Part shown: in pieces, positions 49,167-57,754 of the stretch
Position numbering within the stretch: position 1 is the first letter of the stretch
Layout: each line of letters begins with the position of its first letter
Origin: Endosaccharibacter trunci
GTDB taxonomy: Bacteria > Pseudomonadota > Alphaproteobacteria > Acetobacterales > Acetobacteraceae
Length of the DNA stretch: 64,000 nucleotides
Assembly: GCA_024515975.1 (NCBI GenBank)
Contig: JAMSKV010000009.1
Span: 105,633-169,632 of the forward strand
Reading direction: 5' to 3'
The notes under the pieces: generated by a model
Told to the model about the DNA's origin: nothing
What the model saw: only the letters and a program-made list of their open reading frames with translations
Database searches by the model: none
Program-made: the position numbers and the translations under genes

Positions 49167-51272
49167 ATGGTCAACAGAAGCGGGATCGCGTTGTTCGCGT
49201 CCCTGGGCCTGCTCGCGACCGTTTCGGCGCGTGCGGAGTCCTACAAGGAACCCTATAGACCCGCCTTCCACTACACGCCGGCGGTGAACTGGATGAACGA
49301 CCCGAACGGGCTGATCTTCGCCGACGGGTTTTTCCAGATGTTCTACCAGTATAATCCGGTCGGAACCGTGGCCGAGAACCAGGCCTGGGGCCATGCGCGC
49401 GGGCGCGACCTGCTGCACTGGACCGAACTGCCGGTGGCCATTCCGGCGGTCCGGAACGCGGCCGGGCAGTATACCGACCTGATCTTCTCCGGCAGCGCGG
49501 TGCAGGACCGGCAGAACAGCAGCGGCCTCGGCGACGGCCGCAGAGCGCCGCTGGTCGCGGTGTATGCCAACAACTATCTGGCCGATCAGACCCTTCCGAA
49601 CGGCCAGCATGTGGTGGCGGGGCAGCAGGGCGTGTCGATCGCCTCCTCCACCGACGGCGGGATCAGCTGGTCGAACTATGCCGGCAACCCCGTGATCGCG
49701 GTTCCGCCGGCGCCCTATGCCGACCAGGCTGGCGCGTTCCGCGATCCCAAGGTGTTCTGGTATGCGCCCGGCCATGAGTGGGTGATGGTGGCGGCGCTGT
49801 CCAACATCCATCGCGTGATCCTGTATGCGTCCGATAATCTGAAGGACTGGCGCTTCCTGAGCACGTTCGGGCCTGCCAACGCCGTGTTCGGCGCGTGGGA
49901 ATGCCCGGACCTGTTTCCGTTGCGTCCGCAGGGCGGGGGTGCGGAGAAATGGGTGCTGATGGTCGGGATCAATCCCGGCGCCGAGTATGCCGGGTCGGGC
50001 ACGCAGTATTTCGTGGGCGAGTTCGACGGCAAGAGCTTCACCGCCGATCCGGACAGCGTGCATGCGACCACGCCCCCGGCCGGCGCGGAGATCTTCCAGG
50101 ATTTCTCCTCGGGGCAGAGCTACGCCGCGCTGGGCTGGACCGGAACCGGCGCGTTCGCGGGCGCGTCGCCTGCGGCCGAGACCATCCCCGGCAGCGTGAC
50201 CGGCCATGTCATCGACAGTTTTCTGACAGGCGACAGCGCGGTGGGCACGCTGCTGTCGCCCGCTTTCACGATCGACAAGCCGTTCATCGACTTCCAGATC
50301 GGCGGCGGTTCCTGGCCGCGCGATCCGGCCACGGCCGGCACCGCGTCGGATAAGGAGGCGACGGTGAACCTCCTCGTGGACGGGCGCGTCGTGCACAGCA
50401 CCACCGGCAACGGTCTCGGCGCGATGAGCTGGCGCAGCTGGGACGTGAGCGGCCTGCGCGGGCGCAAGGCGTGGATCGAGGTGATCGACGCCAACGACGG
50501 CGCGCAAGGCTTCGGCCACATTTTCGTGGGCGATATCCTGTTTTCCGACACGCCGCAGCTGGAAGCGAACTGGCTGGACCACGGGCCGGATTTCTACGCC
50601 ACCGTGACGTTCAACGACCTGCCCGAGTCCGCCCGCACCGCGGTGGGCTGGATGAACAACTGGAACTACGGCCAGGTGATCCCGACCAGCCCGTGGCGGG
50701 GCCAGATGGCGATCCCGCGCTCCCTGTCTCTGCGGAACACGGACGGGCGTCTCGCTCTGGTGCAGAATCCGGTGGAAACGCTGCCGCTGCTGCATGGCGC
50801 GCTGCTGGAGCGCTCGGTCGGCAACATGGCTCTCGACGCGGAGCATCCGACGCGCACGCTGGACCGCATCAGCGGGCGCCAGCTCGACATCTCGGCGGAT
50901 TTCGTTCCGGGCGGCGCCGATACGTTCGGACTGCACGTGCGTAGCGGCGCGAACGGCGAGCGGACCGAGATCGGCTATTCGCCGCGCACCCGCACGCTGT
51001 TCGTGGACCGGACACGATCCGGCGACGCGTCGTTCAGTTCCGGCTTCAAGGGACGGTTCGAGGCGCCGCTCGCGCCGGATCGCGACGGGCATGTCCGCAT
51101 CCGCGTTCTGGTGGATACGTCATCGGTGGAAGTGTTCGGCGGCGACGGTGCGGCGGCGATCACGGCGCAGATCTTCCCGTCGGCCGGCAGTGTGGGTGTG
51201 GATGCGTTCGCCGAGAATGGCAGCGCCGTGCTGCATGCGATCGACGCCTGGGCGATGCGTGACATTCATTGA
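49167..51272 (+). CDS. Secreted GH32 fructan hydrolase (levanase/exo-inulinase type)
   Basis: Releases fructose from levan, inulin or sucrose. The 701-residue protein has a signal peptide ending SARA (about residue 23). Catalytic residues are readable: nucleophile Asp45 in NWMNDPNG, stabiliser Asp193 in AFRDPK, and acid/base Glu245 in WECPDLF. Between about residues 310 and 465 a beta-rich domain (roughly from EIFQDFSSG to FVGDILFSDTP) interrupts the catalytic propeller, which resumes at WLDHGPDFYATVTFND. The last ~180 residues are the usual beta-sandwich. The ATG at 49167 is chosen because it begins the signal peptide. Confidence 0.92.
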   Translation: MVNRSGIALFASLGLLATVSARAESYKEPYRPAFHYTPAVNWMNDPNGLIFADGFFQMFYQYNPVGTVAENQAWGHARGRDLLHWTELPVAIPAVRNAAGQYTDLIFSGSAVQDRQNSSGLGDGRRAPLVAVYANNYLADQTLPNGQHVVAGQQGVSIASSTDGGISWSNYAGNPVIAVPPAPYADQAGAFRDPKVFWYAPGHEWVMVAALSNIHRVILYASDNLKDWRFLSTFGPANAVFGAWECPDLFPLRPQGGGAEKWVLMVGINPGAEYAGSGTQYFVGEFDGKSFTADPDSVHATTPPAGAEIFQDFSSGQSYAALGWTGTGAFAGASPAAETIPGSVTGHVIDSFLTGDSAVGTLLSPAFTIDKPFIDFQIGGGSWPRDPATAGTASDKEATVNLLVDGRVVHSTTGNGLGAMSWRSWDVSGLRGRKAWIEVIDANDGAQGFGHIFVGDILFSDTPQLEANWLDHGPDFYATVTFNDLPESARTAVGWMNNWNYGQVIPTSPWRGQMAIPRSLSLRNTDGRLALVQNPVETLPLLHGALLERSVGNMALDAEHPTRTLDRISGRQLDISADFVPGGADTFGLHVRSGANGERTEIGYSPRTRTLFVDRTRSGDASFSSGFKGRFEAPLAPDRDGHVRIRVLVDTSSVEVFGGDGAAAITAQIFPSAGSVGVDAFAENGSAVLHAIDAWAMRDIH

Positions 51273-51469
51273 TCGCGCGCGAACCGGCGCCGTTCGCGCG
51301 GCGCTGGGTCGGCATCAGCCTGCTTCGGTCTTGGCCGGCAGCGCCCGCTTCTCCGGCGGTGGGCGGGGTGGCGCAGACGGTGCGCGGGTCGTTGAGCGGC
51401 GGCTGCTTAGTCTCCGCCACGGCGATGCCAGGGCGGGAGCCGGCCCGCGCTCCTCCCGGAACGAGGAAA

Positions 51470-51498
51470 GGAACCGCGCGGACGGACCGCGCGGTTCC
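51470..51498 (-). terminator. Terminator after clpP-like gene
   Basis: GGAACCGCGCGG (51470-51481) pairs with CCGCGCGGTTCC (51487-51498), a perfect 12-bp stem. On the minus strand it is followed by CTTTCCTC, a weak T-tract. The gene it serves ends at 51507. The rest of 51273-51469 contains no gene. Confidence 0.65.
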
Positions 51499-51506
51499 CG
51501 GGGCGA

Positions 51507-52184
51507 CTACTCGCCCAGGTCCTTGATCGAACTGATTACCTTGGTGACCAGGCCGTAGCTGATCGCCTCCTCGGCGCTCATCCAGTAGTTGCGGTCGGTG
51601 TCCTTGGCCACCTTCTCGTATTCCTGGCCGGTCTCGCGTGCGAACAGGCGGTTCAGCCGCTCGCGCATCTTAATGATCTCGCGGGCCTCGATGTCGATAT
51701 CGGTCGCCGGTCCGCGCACGCCGCCCATCGGCTGATGCAGCAGGAAGCGCGTCGCCGGCAGGCAGAACCGGCGATCCTTGGCGCCCGCGGCAAAGATGAG
51801 CGCGCCGGCACTGGCGACCCAGCCGGTGCCGATCATCCGCACCGGCGCCACGGCATCCACGAAGCGGATCATGTCATGGATGGTGTCGCCGCTTTCCACA
51901 TGGCCGCCGGGCGAATTGACGTAGACGTCGATCGGCTTGTCCGACGCGCCGGCGAGGGCCAGCAGGCGGCCGGTGACATCGCGCGCGACCTTGTCGTTGA
52001 TCGCGCCGAAGATCAGCACCTTGCGCTGGTCGAACAGTCGCTTTTCGAGCTCGTTCACCGGAGAGGAGAGGGTCTTGTTGTCGCCCGGCTCGCTCGGCTC
52101 CGGCCCCTGCGGTTCGGGAACCTCGGGCTCGTCCTCGTCATCCATGCGGATGCGATACTGGTCGTTCGGCAGCTTGCCGCTCAT
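51507..52184 (-). CDS. ClpP-like serine protease subunit with acidic N-terminal extension
   Basis: A 225-residue ClpP/crotonase-fold peptidase. The catalytic Ser125 is in GWVASAGALIF and His150 in FLLHQPMGG; VYVNSPGGHVESGDTIHDMI is the ClpP handle/oxyanion region. GWVASAGA replaces the canonical GQAASMGA. Residues ~12-40 are an acidic Pro-rich extension (DDEDEPEVPEPQGPEPSEP) not seen in standard ClpP. It has a perfect AAGGAG nine bases before the ATG at 52184. It stands alone without clpX, tig or lon, so this is probably a second ClpP-type subunit (with the main one elsewhere) or a ClpP paralogue. Confidence 0.85.
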   Translation of the reverse strand: MSGKLPNDQYRIRMDDEDEPEVPEPQGPEPSEPGDNKTLSSPVNELEKRLFDQRKVLIFGAINDKVARDVTGRLLALAGASDKPIDVYVNSPGGHVESGDTIHDMIRFVDAVAPVRMIGTGWVASAGALIFAAGAKDRRFCLPATRFLLHQPMGGVRGPATDIDIEAREIIKMRERLNRLFARETGQEYEKVAKDTDRNYWMSAEEAISYGLVTKVISSIKDLGE

Positions 52185-52552
52185 GAAACTACTCCTTGAT
52201 CCGTGTTCGGCGGGACCAGTGCGCTCATCCTGCAACCGGCCCGAGACAAAGCCAAGCCGCCCACCCCTCAGGTAGGGTTCCCGCCGGCTCAGAAAAGGGT
52301 CTGCCGGTGCGGCTGGTCGTTGCCCCGGAGACGCACCCTCTCTGGCCGCACTTCCGTTAAAGAAACGGGATATGTTGATTAATGGTTTATAAATCTATCG
52401 AAGCCTATTTAAGCAGCTGTCCGTAGAACGTGGCGCTTGAGAGCTTCGGTCCGACAGTCGGTATCCGCCGCCGTTTTAGTAACGTTTCCGTGATGATTGT
52501 CGGTCTACTTAGTGCAGGGCGCAGTTGCAGGAAATTCATAGGGCCCCGTTAC
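52185..52552. promoter_or_regulatory. AT-rich intergenic region, divergent
   Basis: The 368 bases between the clpP-like gene and the DegT-like gene include a markedly AT-rich part at about 52350-52420 (TTGATTAATGGTTTATAAATC and TATTTAAGC). It should contain the promoter of the downstream three-gene operon and the clpP promoter. I could not fix a -35/-10 pair with certainty; TTGATT at 52375-52380 is a possible -35. An in-frame ATG at 52430 would begin the DegT gene earlier, but the encoded extension does not look like the family. Confidence 0.6.
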
Positions 52553-53806
52553 ATGATTCCTTTTCTGTGTCCGTCCCCGCCTGGACTGGATTCTCTGCGC
52601 AACGAGTTCGCCGAGATCCAAAACTCTGGAATCTTTACCAATAATGGCCCGCTCAACGCCCGTTTCGAGACGGCCCTTCAGGACAGCATGTTCGGAGATG
52701 GCGGTGCTTGCGTCACCACGTGCAACGCGACGATCGCGCTGATCCTGGCGATCCGAGCTGTCGTCGACCGGGCCGATGCCGCCCGGAAAGGACGCAAGCC
52801 GCGGGGTAAACGCTTCGCGCTGATGCCGTCCTTCACCTTCGCCGCCGCCGCCCTCGCCGCCGAATGGGCCGGGCTGGAACCTCTGTTCTGCGACGTGGAT
52901 CCGGATGACTGGTTTGCCTCCGAAATGGCGGAGGAAGAGGCCATCCGCCGCTACGGCGACCGGATCGCGGTGATCGTGCCTTATGCGACGTTCGGGGAGA
53001 GCCTCGACCTCGCCCGCTACGAGGCGCTGTCGGAACGCACCGGTATCCCGGTGGTGGTGGATGCGGCCGCGTCCCTTGGCAGCCTGGACGCGTCCGGCCA
53101 CCAATTCGGCAGCTTCAGCGCGATTCCCGTCGTCTTCTCGATGCACGCCACCAAGACCTTCGCGACCGGCGAAGGCGGCGTCATTCACAGTGCCGACCGC
53201 GATCTCTGCCAAACCCTGCGGACCATGAGCAATTTCGGTTTCGGCGCTCCCCGCAGCGCCACCATGCCGGGTTTGAATGCGAAGCTGACGGAGGTGGGGG
53301 CGGCGCTCGCCCTGAAGCGGCTCGAGGGCTTCGAAACCATCGTCCGGAGCCGGCAGCTTCTCGCCTTGCGCTATCGTTTCGCGCTGCCCGAGTTGGAGTT
53401 CCAGCGTTGCAGCGGTATCCGCGTCGCTCACCAGTTCATGCCGGTGCTGCTTCCGAGGGCGGCGGTGGGGCGCCGCGATCAGATCCGCGAAGAACTGCAG
53501 AGCCGGGGCGTCGGCGCGGCGAGCTATTTCTCGCCCCATGTCGCGGAGCAGCCTCATTTCCGGCGCTCCCGCCTGAAACCGGATTTGCCTGTGACGCAGT
53601 CGCTGTCGGACCGTATCCTGTCGCTCCCGCTTTGGGACGGGATGTCGGAAGCAACGGTCGATACCGTCTGCGCGGCGTTGAAGTCGGTACTTGCGCCGGT
53701 TCTCGTCCCTGCCAACGCCATGCGGGCTGTGCCGATCGATCTCCTCCCGGCCGTCGGCGTCGCTCAAGGCGAAAATCTGCGCCCCGGTGTAAGGCTGGCG
53801 TCGTGA
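52553..53806 (+). CDS. DegT/DnrJ/EryC1/StrS-type aminotransferase
   Basis: A 417-residue fold-type I PLP enzyme of the sugar aminotransferase group. Lys201 in MHATKTFATGEGGVI is the PLP lysine, preceded by VVDAAASLGS. The N-terminal part, FTNNGPLNARFETALQ then VTTCNATIALILAI, is typical of sugar aminotransferases (NGP and C-N-T motifs). Such enzymes make amino sugars for LPS, capsule or antibiotics. No nucleotide-sugar dehydratase or epimerase is next to it. The start at 52553 gives the conserved N-terminus. It overlaps the following flavoprotein by four bases. Confidence 0.82.
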   Translation: MIPFLCPSPPGLDSLRNEFAEIQNSGIFTNNGPLNARFETALQDSMFGDGGACVTTCNATIALILAIRAVVDRADAARKGRKPRGKRFALMPSFTFAAAALAAEWAGLEPLFCDVDPDDWFASEMAEEEAIRRYGDRIAVIVPYATFGESLDLARYEALSERTGIPVVVDAAASLGSLDASGHQFGSFSAIPVVFSMHATKTFATGEGGVIHSADRDLCQTLRTMSNFGFGAPRSATMPGLNAKLTEVGAALALKRLEGFETIVRSRQLLALRYRFALPELEFQRCSGIRVAHQFMPVLLPRAAVGRRDQIREELQSRGVGAASYFSPHVAEQPHFRRSRLKPDLPVTQSLSDRILSLPLWDGMSEATVDTVCAALKSVLAPVLVPANAMRAVPIDLLPAVGVAQGENLRPGVRLAS

Positions 53807-55269
53807 AGCGGCCCGGGACGGTCGGCACACTGGTGATCGGCGGTGGCCCTGCCGGTTTGGCTCCCTTGCTGGCGGCGTCCAGGACCGACGGGCTGGAGGC
53901 CCTGCTGGAGCGCGGGCTTGTTGTCGTGGAGCGTGGCCCGGCGACCGGGTCGGGCCGGCTCGGGCGCTACGCGATCGCCTCGGATAGCTCTGCGGAGACG
54001 TTTCTGACGGCGGTCGCCGATCATCCGGATCCGTCGCTGGCCCTGCTGGCAGCGCATCCCATCGGGCGGCGTATCGCCACCTATGGCCGCGCGGCAATTC
54101 CGTTGTCCCTGGCGGCAGCGTTCCTCGATCTCGTCGGTGAGGCGATGAGCCGGCGCATCGCGGCGCATCCACGCGGTGGGATTCTGACCGGGCACGAGGC
54201 CGAGCTGGTCCGGCGTTGCGCTGACGGAGGGTGGCTCGCGCATGTGCGGGCGCCGACGGGCGATCTGGTGGAGATCCGCGCCGCCGGAATCCTGTTCGCG
54301 GCCGGTGGCCGGTCGGACGGTTATGAGGCCGCGATCGTCGCGGGGCAGCGCCTGTCCTCCCTGGGCGATCGTCTGGTTCATTCGGACCAGGTGCTCGATC
54401 GCGCCGGTCTCGAGGCTGTACGGATGCGGCTCTCCACGCTGCAGCGGCCTCGCGTCGCCGTGATCGGCGGATCCACGAGCGCCTTGTCCTGCCTGCGCGT
54501 GCTGCTCGGATCCTGCGGGAGCATGCTGGAGCCGGGCGCGCTCACACTGCTGCATCGCGGGCGGCTCGTGCCCTGGTATCGCACGGAACTGGAGGCGCGG
54601 GAGGATGGCTATACCGCGTTCGGCGCCGACGACATCTGCCCGATCAGCGGCATGGTCCACCGTTTTGGCGGTCTTCGTTATGAGTCCCGAGACGTCGTGC
54701 GCGGCGCGCTTGGGCTCGGCGGCCTGGTGCTCGATCCGCGTGTCGTCCTGCATCGTCTCGATGGGCAGGACGATGAAAACGCTCGCCGGATATTGGCCGA
54801 GGCCGATCTCGTCGTCGCCGCGGTCGGCTACAATCCTTGCCTCTTTCCCGTGCTGGATGAGCGCGGGTTGCCGATCCCGTTGCTGGCGGATCGTCCGGGC
54901 ATGCCGCTGGTCGGTGCCGGCGCCGGCGTGCTGGACCGGGATGGTCGCGAGATCGACGGCCTGTTCGGAATCGGGCTTGCGGCGGGGTTCCGGCCGCCCG
55001 CGTCGTTCGGGGGCGAGGTGTCGTTCAAAGGGCAGGTGAACGGGCTGTGGCTCTGGCAGAACGATGTCGGGCGGATGATCGCGGACAAGCTGCTGGCCGC
55101 CGCGTCCGATGACGAGCGGGCAGGTCGGAACGACGCGACAGCATTCGAAGCGTCGATTCGACCGTCCCTTGCTGCGGCTGCCCGCCTTACCGGCGGAAGC
55201 GTCGGTTCTGTCGCATCCGCCCGGAGAGCGTCGGCGTCCTCGTTCGGGAGCAGGAGTGCGGCGCCATGA
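53803..55269 (+). CDS. FAD/NAD(P)-binding oxidoreductase (monooxygenase-like)
   Basis: A 488-residue two-dinucleotide flavoprotein. The FAD loop is LVIGGGPAGLAPLLA at about residues 10-24. A second Rossmann loop near 220 reads VAVIGGSTSALSCLRVLL, as in NADPH-binding FMO or N-hydroxylase enzymes. VVAAVGYNPC is the usual ATG-like motif. The last ~50 residues are low-complexity Ser/Ala. It starts with a GTG overlapping the aminotransferase stop and ends overlapping the next gene, so it is tightly coupled. An N- or C-oxidation of an amino sugar is an attractive but unproven role. Confidence 0.75.
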   Translation: MKRPGTVGTLVIGGGPAGLAPLLAASRTDGLEALLERGLVVVERGPATGSGRLGRYAIASDSSAETFLTAVADHPDPSLALLAAHPIGRRIATYGRAAIPLSLAAAFLDLVGEAMSRRIAAHPRGGILTGHEAELVRRCADGGWLAHVRAPTGDLVEIRAAGILFAAGGRSDGYEAAIVAGQRLSSLGDRLVHSDQVLDRAGLEAVRMRLSTLQRPRVAVIGGSTSALSCLRVLLGSCGSMLEPGALTLLHRGRLVPWYRTELEAREDGYTAFGADDICPISGMVHRFGGLRYESRDVVRGALGLGGLVLDPRVVLHRLDGQDDENARRILAEADLVVAAVGYNPCLFPVLDERGLPIPLLADRPGMPLVGAGAGVLDRDGREIDGLFGIGLAAGFRPPASFGGEVSFKGQVNGLWLWQNDVGRMIADKLLAAASDDERAGRNDATAFEASIRPSLAAAARLTGGSVGSVASARRASASSFGSRSAAP

Positions 55270-56684
55270 GTTATGTGGCCGCATTCCGGGCCTATGAGTG
55301 GAACGATTGCATCGCCATGTTGGCGGCGCGTTTCTTCGCTGCGACGCCGGGCGCGCGGCATGTGGTGCTGATGAACGAGGAGCGTGGACCGATCGATGTC
55401 GGCGCGCATGAGAAAGTCGCTCATGGCAGCGACTTCTCGGATATCGGCTTGCCGGATGTTCCGGCTGGCCGGTCGCTCTGGTTCAACGGCGATTACGCCT
55501 ACGGGCATCTGCGACGTGTGCTGCCGGGCTACGAGCATTATGTGATCGCGGAGTCGGATGTCGCGGTGAACCTGTCCCTCGCGCCGATGATGGAGAAAGT
55601 CGTCAGCGCGAAGATCGATTTGGTGGTCCACGAGCTCAGGCCCTGCCTTCCGTCCTGGCCCTGGTTCGACGCCGCGTCGGCCCAACCGAATCCGGTCTGT
55701 GCCGGATTGTTCATTTTCGTCGCCTCCGGCCGCGCGCTCGATGCGCTGCTGACGGAGCGTCTCAGGTTGGCGGCCCAGCTCCGGGCAGATCCGTCCGCCC
55801 CCTGGCCCATCGTCGAATCCTTCGTTGCGACCACGGTGTGGAACGCCGGAATGCGGATCGGCGAGATCGGCGAGTTCGCCGACACCGATCATCTGAAGGT
55901 CGGTCCGGCCCTCTCCGTGAACGATCCGGCGGCGCACCGGCCCGGGTCGCTGGTTCATCCGGTTCTCTCGGGGCCGATGCTGCTGCGCCGCCTGCTTTCT
56001 CCGCTTGGGCCCGCCGAATATCGGCGACCCGGCGCGCCCCATCACGACAGCCTCCGGTTCGAGCCCTTCTCCACGCTGGCCGCGGTTTTCTGGGATGCAT
56101 TCGAAATGCGCGGGGACCATCGCGGGCTGGCGGAGTTGAGGGAGGAGATGCTGCAAAGGGGGCTTCCCGTACCTCAGCCGCTGGACTTGGCATGGTGCAA
56201 GCCGGCCACGGTCAGTTCCATCTGCCAATGGTCGGCGACCCAGGACCCGGAGGAGGAGGCAACGCGCGCCAATGGCCGCGTCTTCCACGATATTTGCGCC
56301 TTCCACACCGGAGAAGAGGCTGACGCGTGGTGGCGGGTGGACCTCCTGGAACGCCAGGAGGTGCAGGTCGTCGAGATCGTCAATCGTGCCGATTTCGGCG
56401 AGCGCTTCCAGCGTTTCGTCATCGAGACGGCCCTGAGCGGCGACGATTGGACGGTCGTCTCCGAGAAGGACGATGACCGTCCGGTTTCGGGCGACGCGGC
56501 CTTCCCCTGGAGAGTCGTCCTTGGCGAACCGGTTGCTTGCCGTTTCGTGCGAATCCGGCGTCTGGGACCGCCGGGCTTTCTTCACCTGCGGAGGGTGCGG
56601 ATCTTCGGGCCGCAGCTCCTGCCTCAATCCCTCGCCGAGACCGTCGAGGCGCCGCCTCTTTCCGCGCGGGCCGTGCACGGCTAA
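55266..56684 (+). CDS. Glycosyltransferase-like protein with C-terminal discoidin-like domain
   Basis: A 472-residue protein without a signal peptide. The N-terminal ~220 residues look like a GT-A-type nucleotide-sugar fold: VLMNEERGPI, then SLWFNGDYAYGHLRRVLPG and IAESDVAVNL, where ESDV could be a DXD-like metal site. The C-terminal ~140 residues (from about KPATVSSICQWS) fit an F5/8 type C (discoidin) carbohydrate-binding fold, with DAWWRVDLLERQEVQVVEIV, AFPWRVVLGEPVACRFVRIR and a final HLRRVRIFG. It is third in the unit, overlapping the previous gene by four bases. Function is inferred only. Confidence 0.65.
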   Translation: MSYVAAFRAYEWNDCIAMLAARFFAATPGARHVVLMNEERGPIDVGAHEKVAHGSDFSDIGLPDVPAGRSLWFNGDYAYGHLRRVLPGYEHYVIAESDVAVNLSLAPMMEKVVSAKIDLVVHELRPCLPSWPWFDAASAQPNPVCAGLFIFVASGRALDALLTERLRLAAQLRADPSAPWPIVESFVATTVWNAGMRIGEIGEFADTDHLKVGPALSVNDPAAHRPGSLVHPVLSGPMLLRRLLSPLGPAEYRRPGAPHHDSLRFEPFSTLAAVFWDAFEMRGDHRGLAELREEMLQRGLPVPQPLDLAWCKPATVSSICQWSATQDPEEEATRANGRVFHDICAFHTGEEADAWWRVDLLERQEVQVVEIVNRADFGERFQRFVIETALSGDDWTVVSEKDDDRPVSGDAAFPWRVVLGEPVACRFVRIRRLGPPGFLHLRRVRIFGPQLLPQSLAETVEAPPLSARAVHG

Positions 56685-56721
56685 CACTGCCCGCATGAGG
56701 GGCGACGTGAAGCGGAACACC

Positions 56722-57702
56722 ATGAGCTCGAACCGTTGCACGATGTCCAAGGCCCCGGCATCGGCGATGCTGGCGGCCCTGCTGCTGCTCGCCGGCTGCG
56801 GCGGGCGCGATCCCGTGGACGCGCCGGTGAACTGGTGGCATCAGCTCGAAGGCGGTGAGATCGCCAGGCAGCGGCCGCCGCCGCCCGGCGTGGATGCGCC
56901 CTATCCGTTGGTCGGCACCACCCCGTCAAAGCCGCCTGCGATGCTGTCGCCGGATCTGCGCGCCGCCCTGACCCAGCATCTGGAAGAACAGCGCAATCTC
57001 AGCGCGCGCCTGAACGCGGATGATCCGATCGCGGCATTGCCGCCGACGCCGCCGGCCGCTACCGCGAAACCGGCGCCGGCAACCGGCCCCGCACCGTCCG
57101 CCGCCGTCGCCTCGGCGCCCGGACAGAAACCGGAGCCGGGCGGGGGCACCTCGCCAGCGGCCGCCAACGCTCCTGCGGCGTCTTCGGCCACGCTGGATGC
57201 GGTGGAAGCACCGCCGGCGCCCGCCGCGTCGCAGCCCGTGCTGGCGATGCCGGATGTCGTGCCAGATCGCGCCGGCTTGGGGGAGCAAAGCGGTCCCATC
57301 CCCCCGATCCCGGCCGCGCCGCCCGGCTCGCCCGATCTGCCCGGGTTCCCCGTTCTGGCCGCGCCGACCTACGCCGCGCAGATCCATCCGAACTATGCGT
57401 TGGCCGACCGTTCGGGGGAGCGTCTGCTGTTCCCGGACGGCTCCGATGCCCTGTCGCCGGGCCAGGATGGAATCCTTCGCAGCCTCGTCGCGCATCGCGG
57501 CAAGACCGGCACGATCTTCGTGCACGGCTATGGCGACGCCGCGTCGGATGCGCCGGCCGATCAGGCGCAGGCCTTGACGCTCGGCGCGCTCCGCGCGCGC
57601 GCCGTGGCCGCCTGGCTGCAGGCGAACGGCGTCCCGGCGGGCGCCATCCGCATCCGCGCCGACGCATTTGGTCGCGGCGCAACGGCCGGTCTGGTAGACT
57701 GA
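56722..57702 (+). CDS. OmpA-like lipoprotein with Pro/Ala-rich linker
   Basis: A 326-residue predicted lipoprotein (lipobox LLAGC, Cys26 from this start). It has a long Pro/Ala-rich middle (about 90-220) and a C-terminal OmpA-like domain recognisable by LLFPDGSDALSPGQDGILRSL and ALTLGALRARAVAAWLQANG. Possible starts are the ATGs at 56695, 56722 and 56743; the last gives the shortest lipoprotein signal. It probably links the outer membrane to peptidoglycan. It is not clearly part of the preceding three-gene unit. Confidence 0.72.
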   Translation: MSSNRCTMSKAPASAMLAALLLLAGCGGRDPVDAPVNWWHQLEGGEIARQRPPPPGVDAPYPLVGTTPSKPPAMLSPDLRAALTQHLEEQRNLSARLNADDPIAALPPTPPAATAKPAPATGPAPSAAVASAPGQKPEPGGGTSPAAANAPAASSATLDAVEAPPAPAASQPVLAMPDVVPDRAGLGEQSGPIPPIPAAPPGSPDLPGFPVLAAPTYAAQIHPNYALADRSGERLLFPDGSDALSPGQDGILRSLVAHRGKTGTIFVHGYGDAASDAPADQAQALTLGALRARAVAAWLQANGVPAGAIRIRADAFGRGATAGLVD

Positions 57703-57754
57703 TCGGCAGCCTGCCCCGCCCGTTCACTCGCCCCGCTGATTCGCGAAGAAGCCG

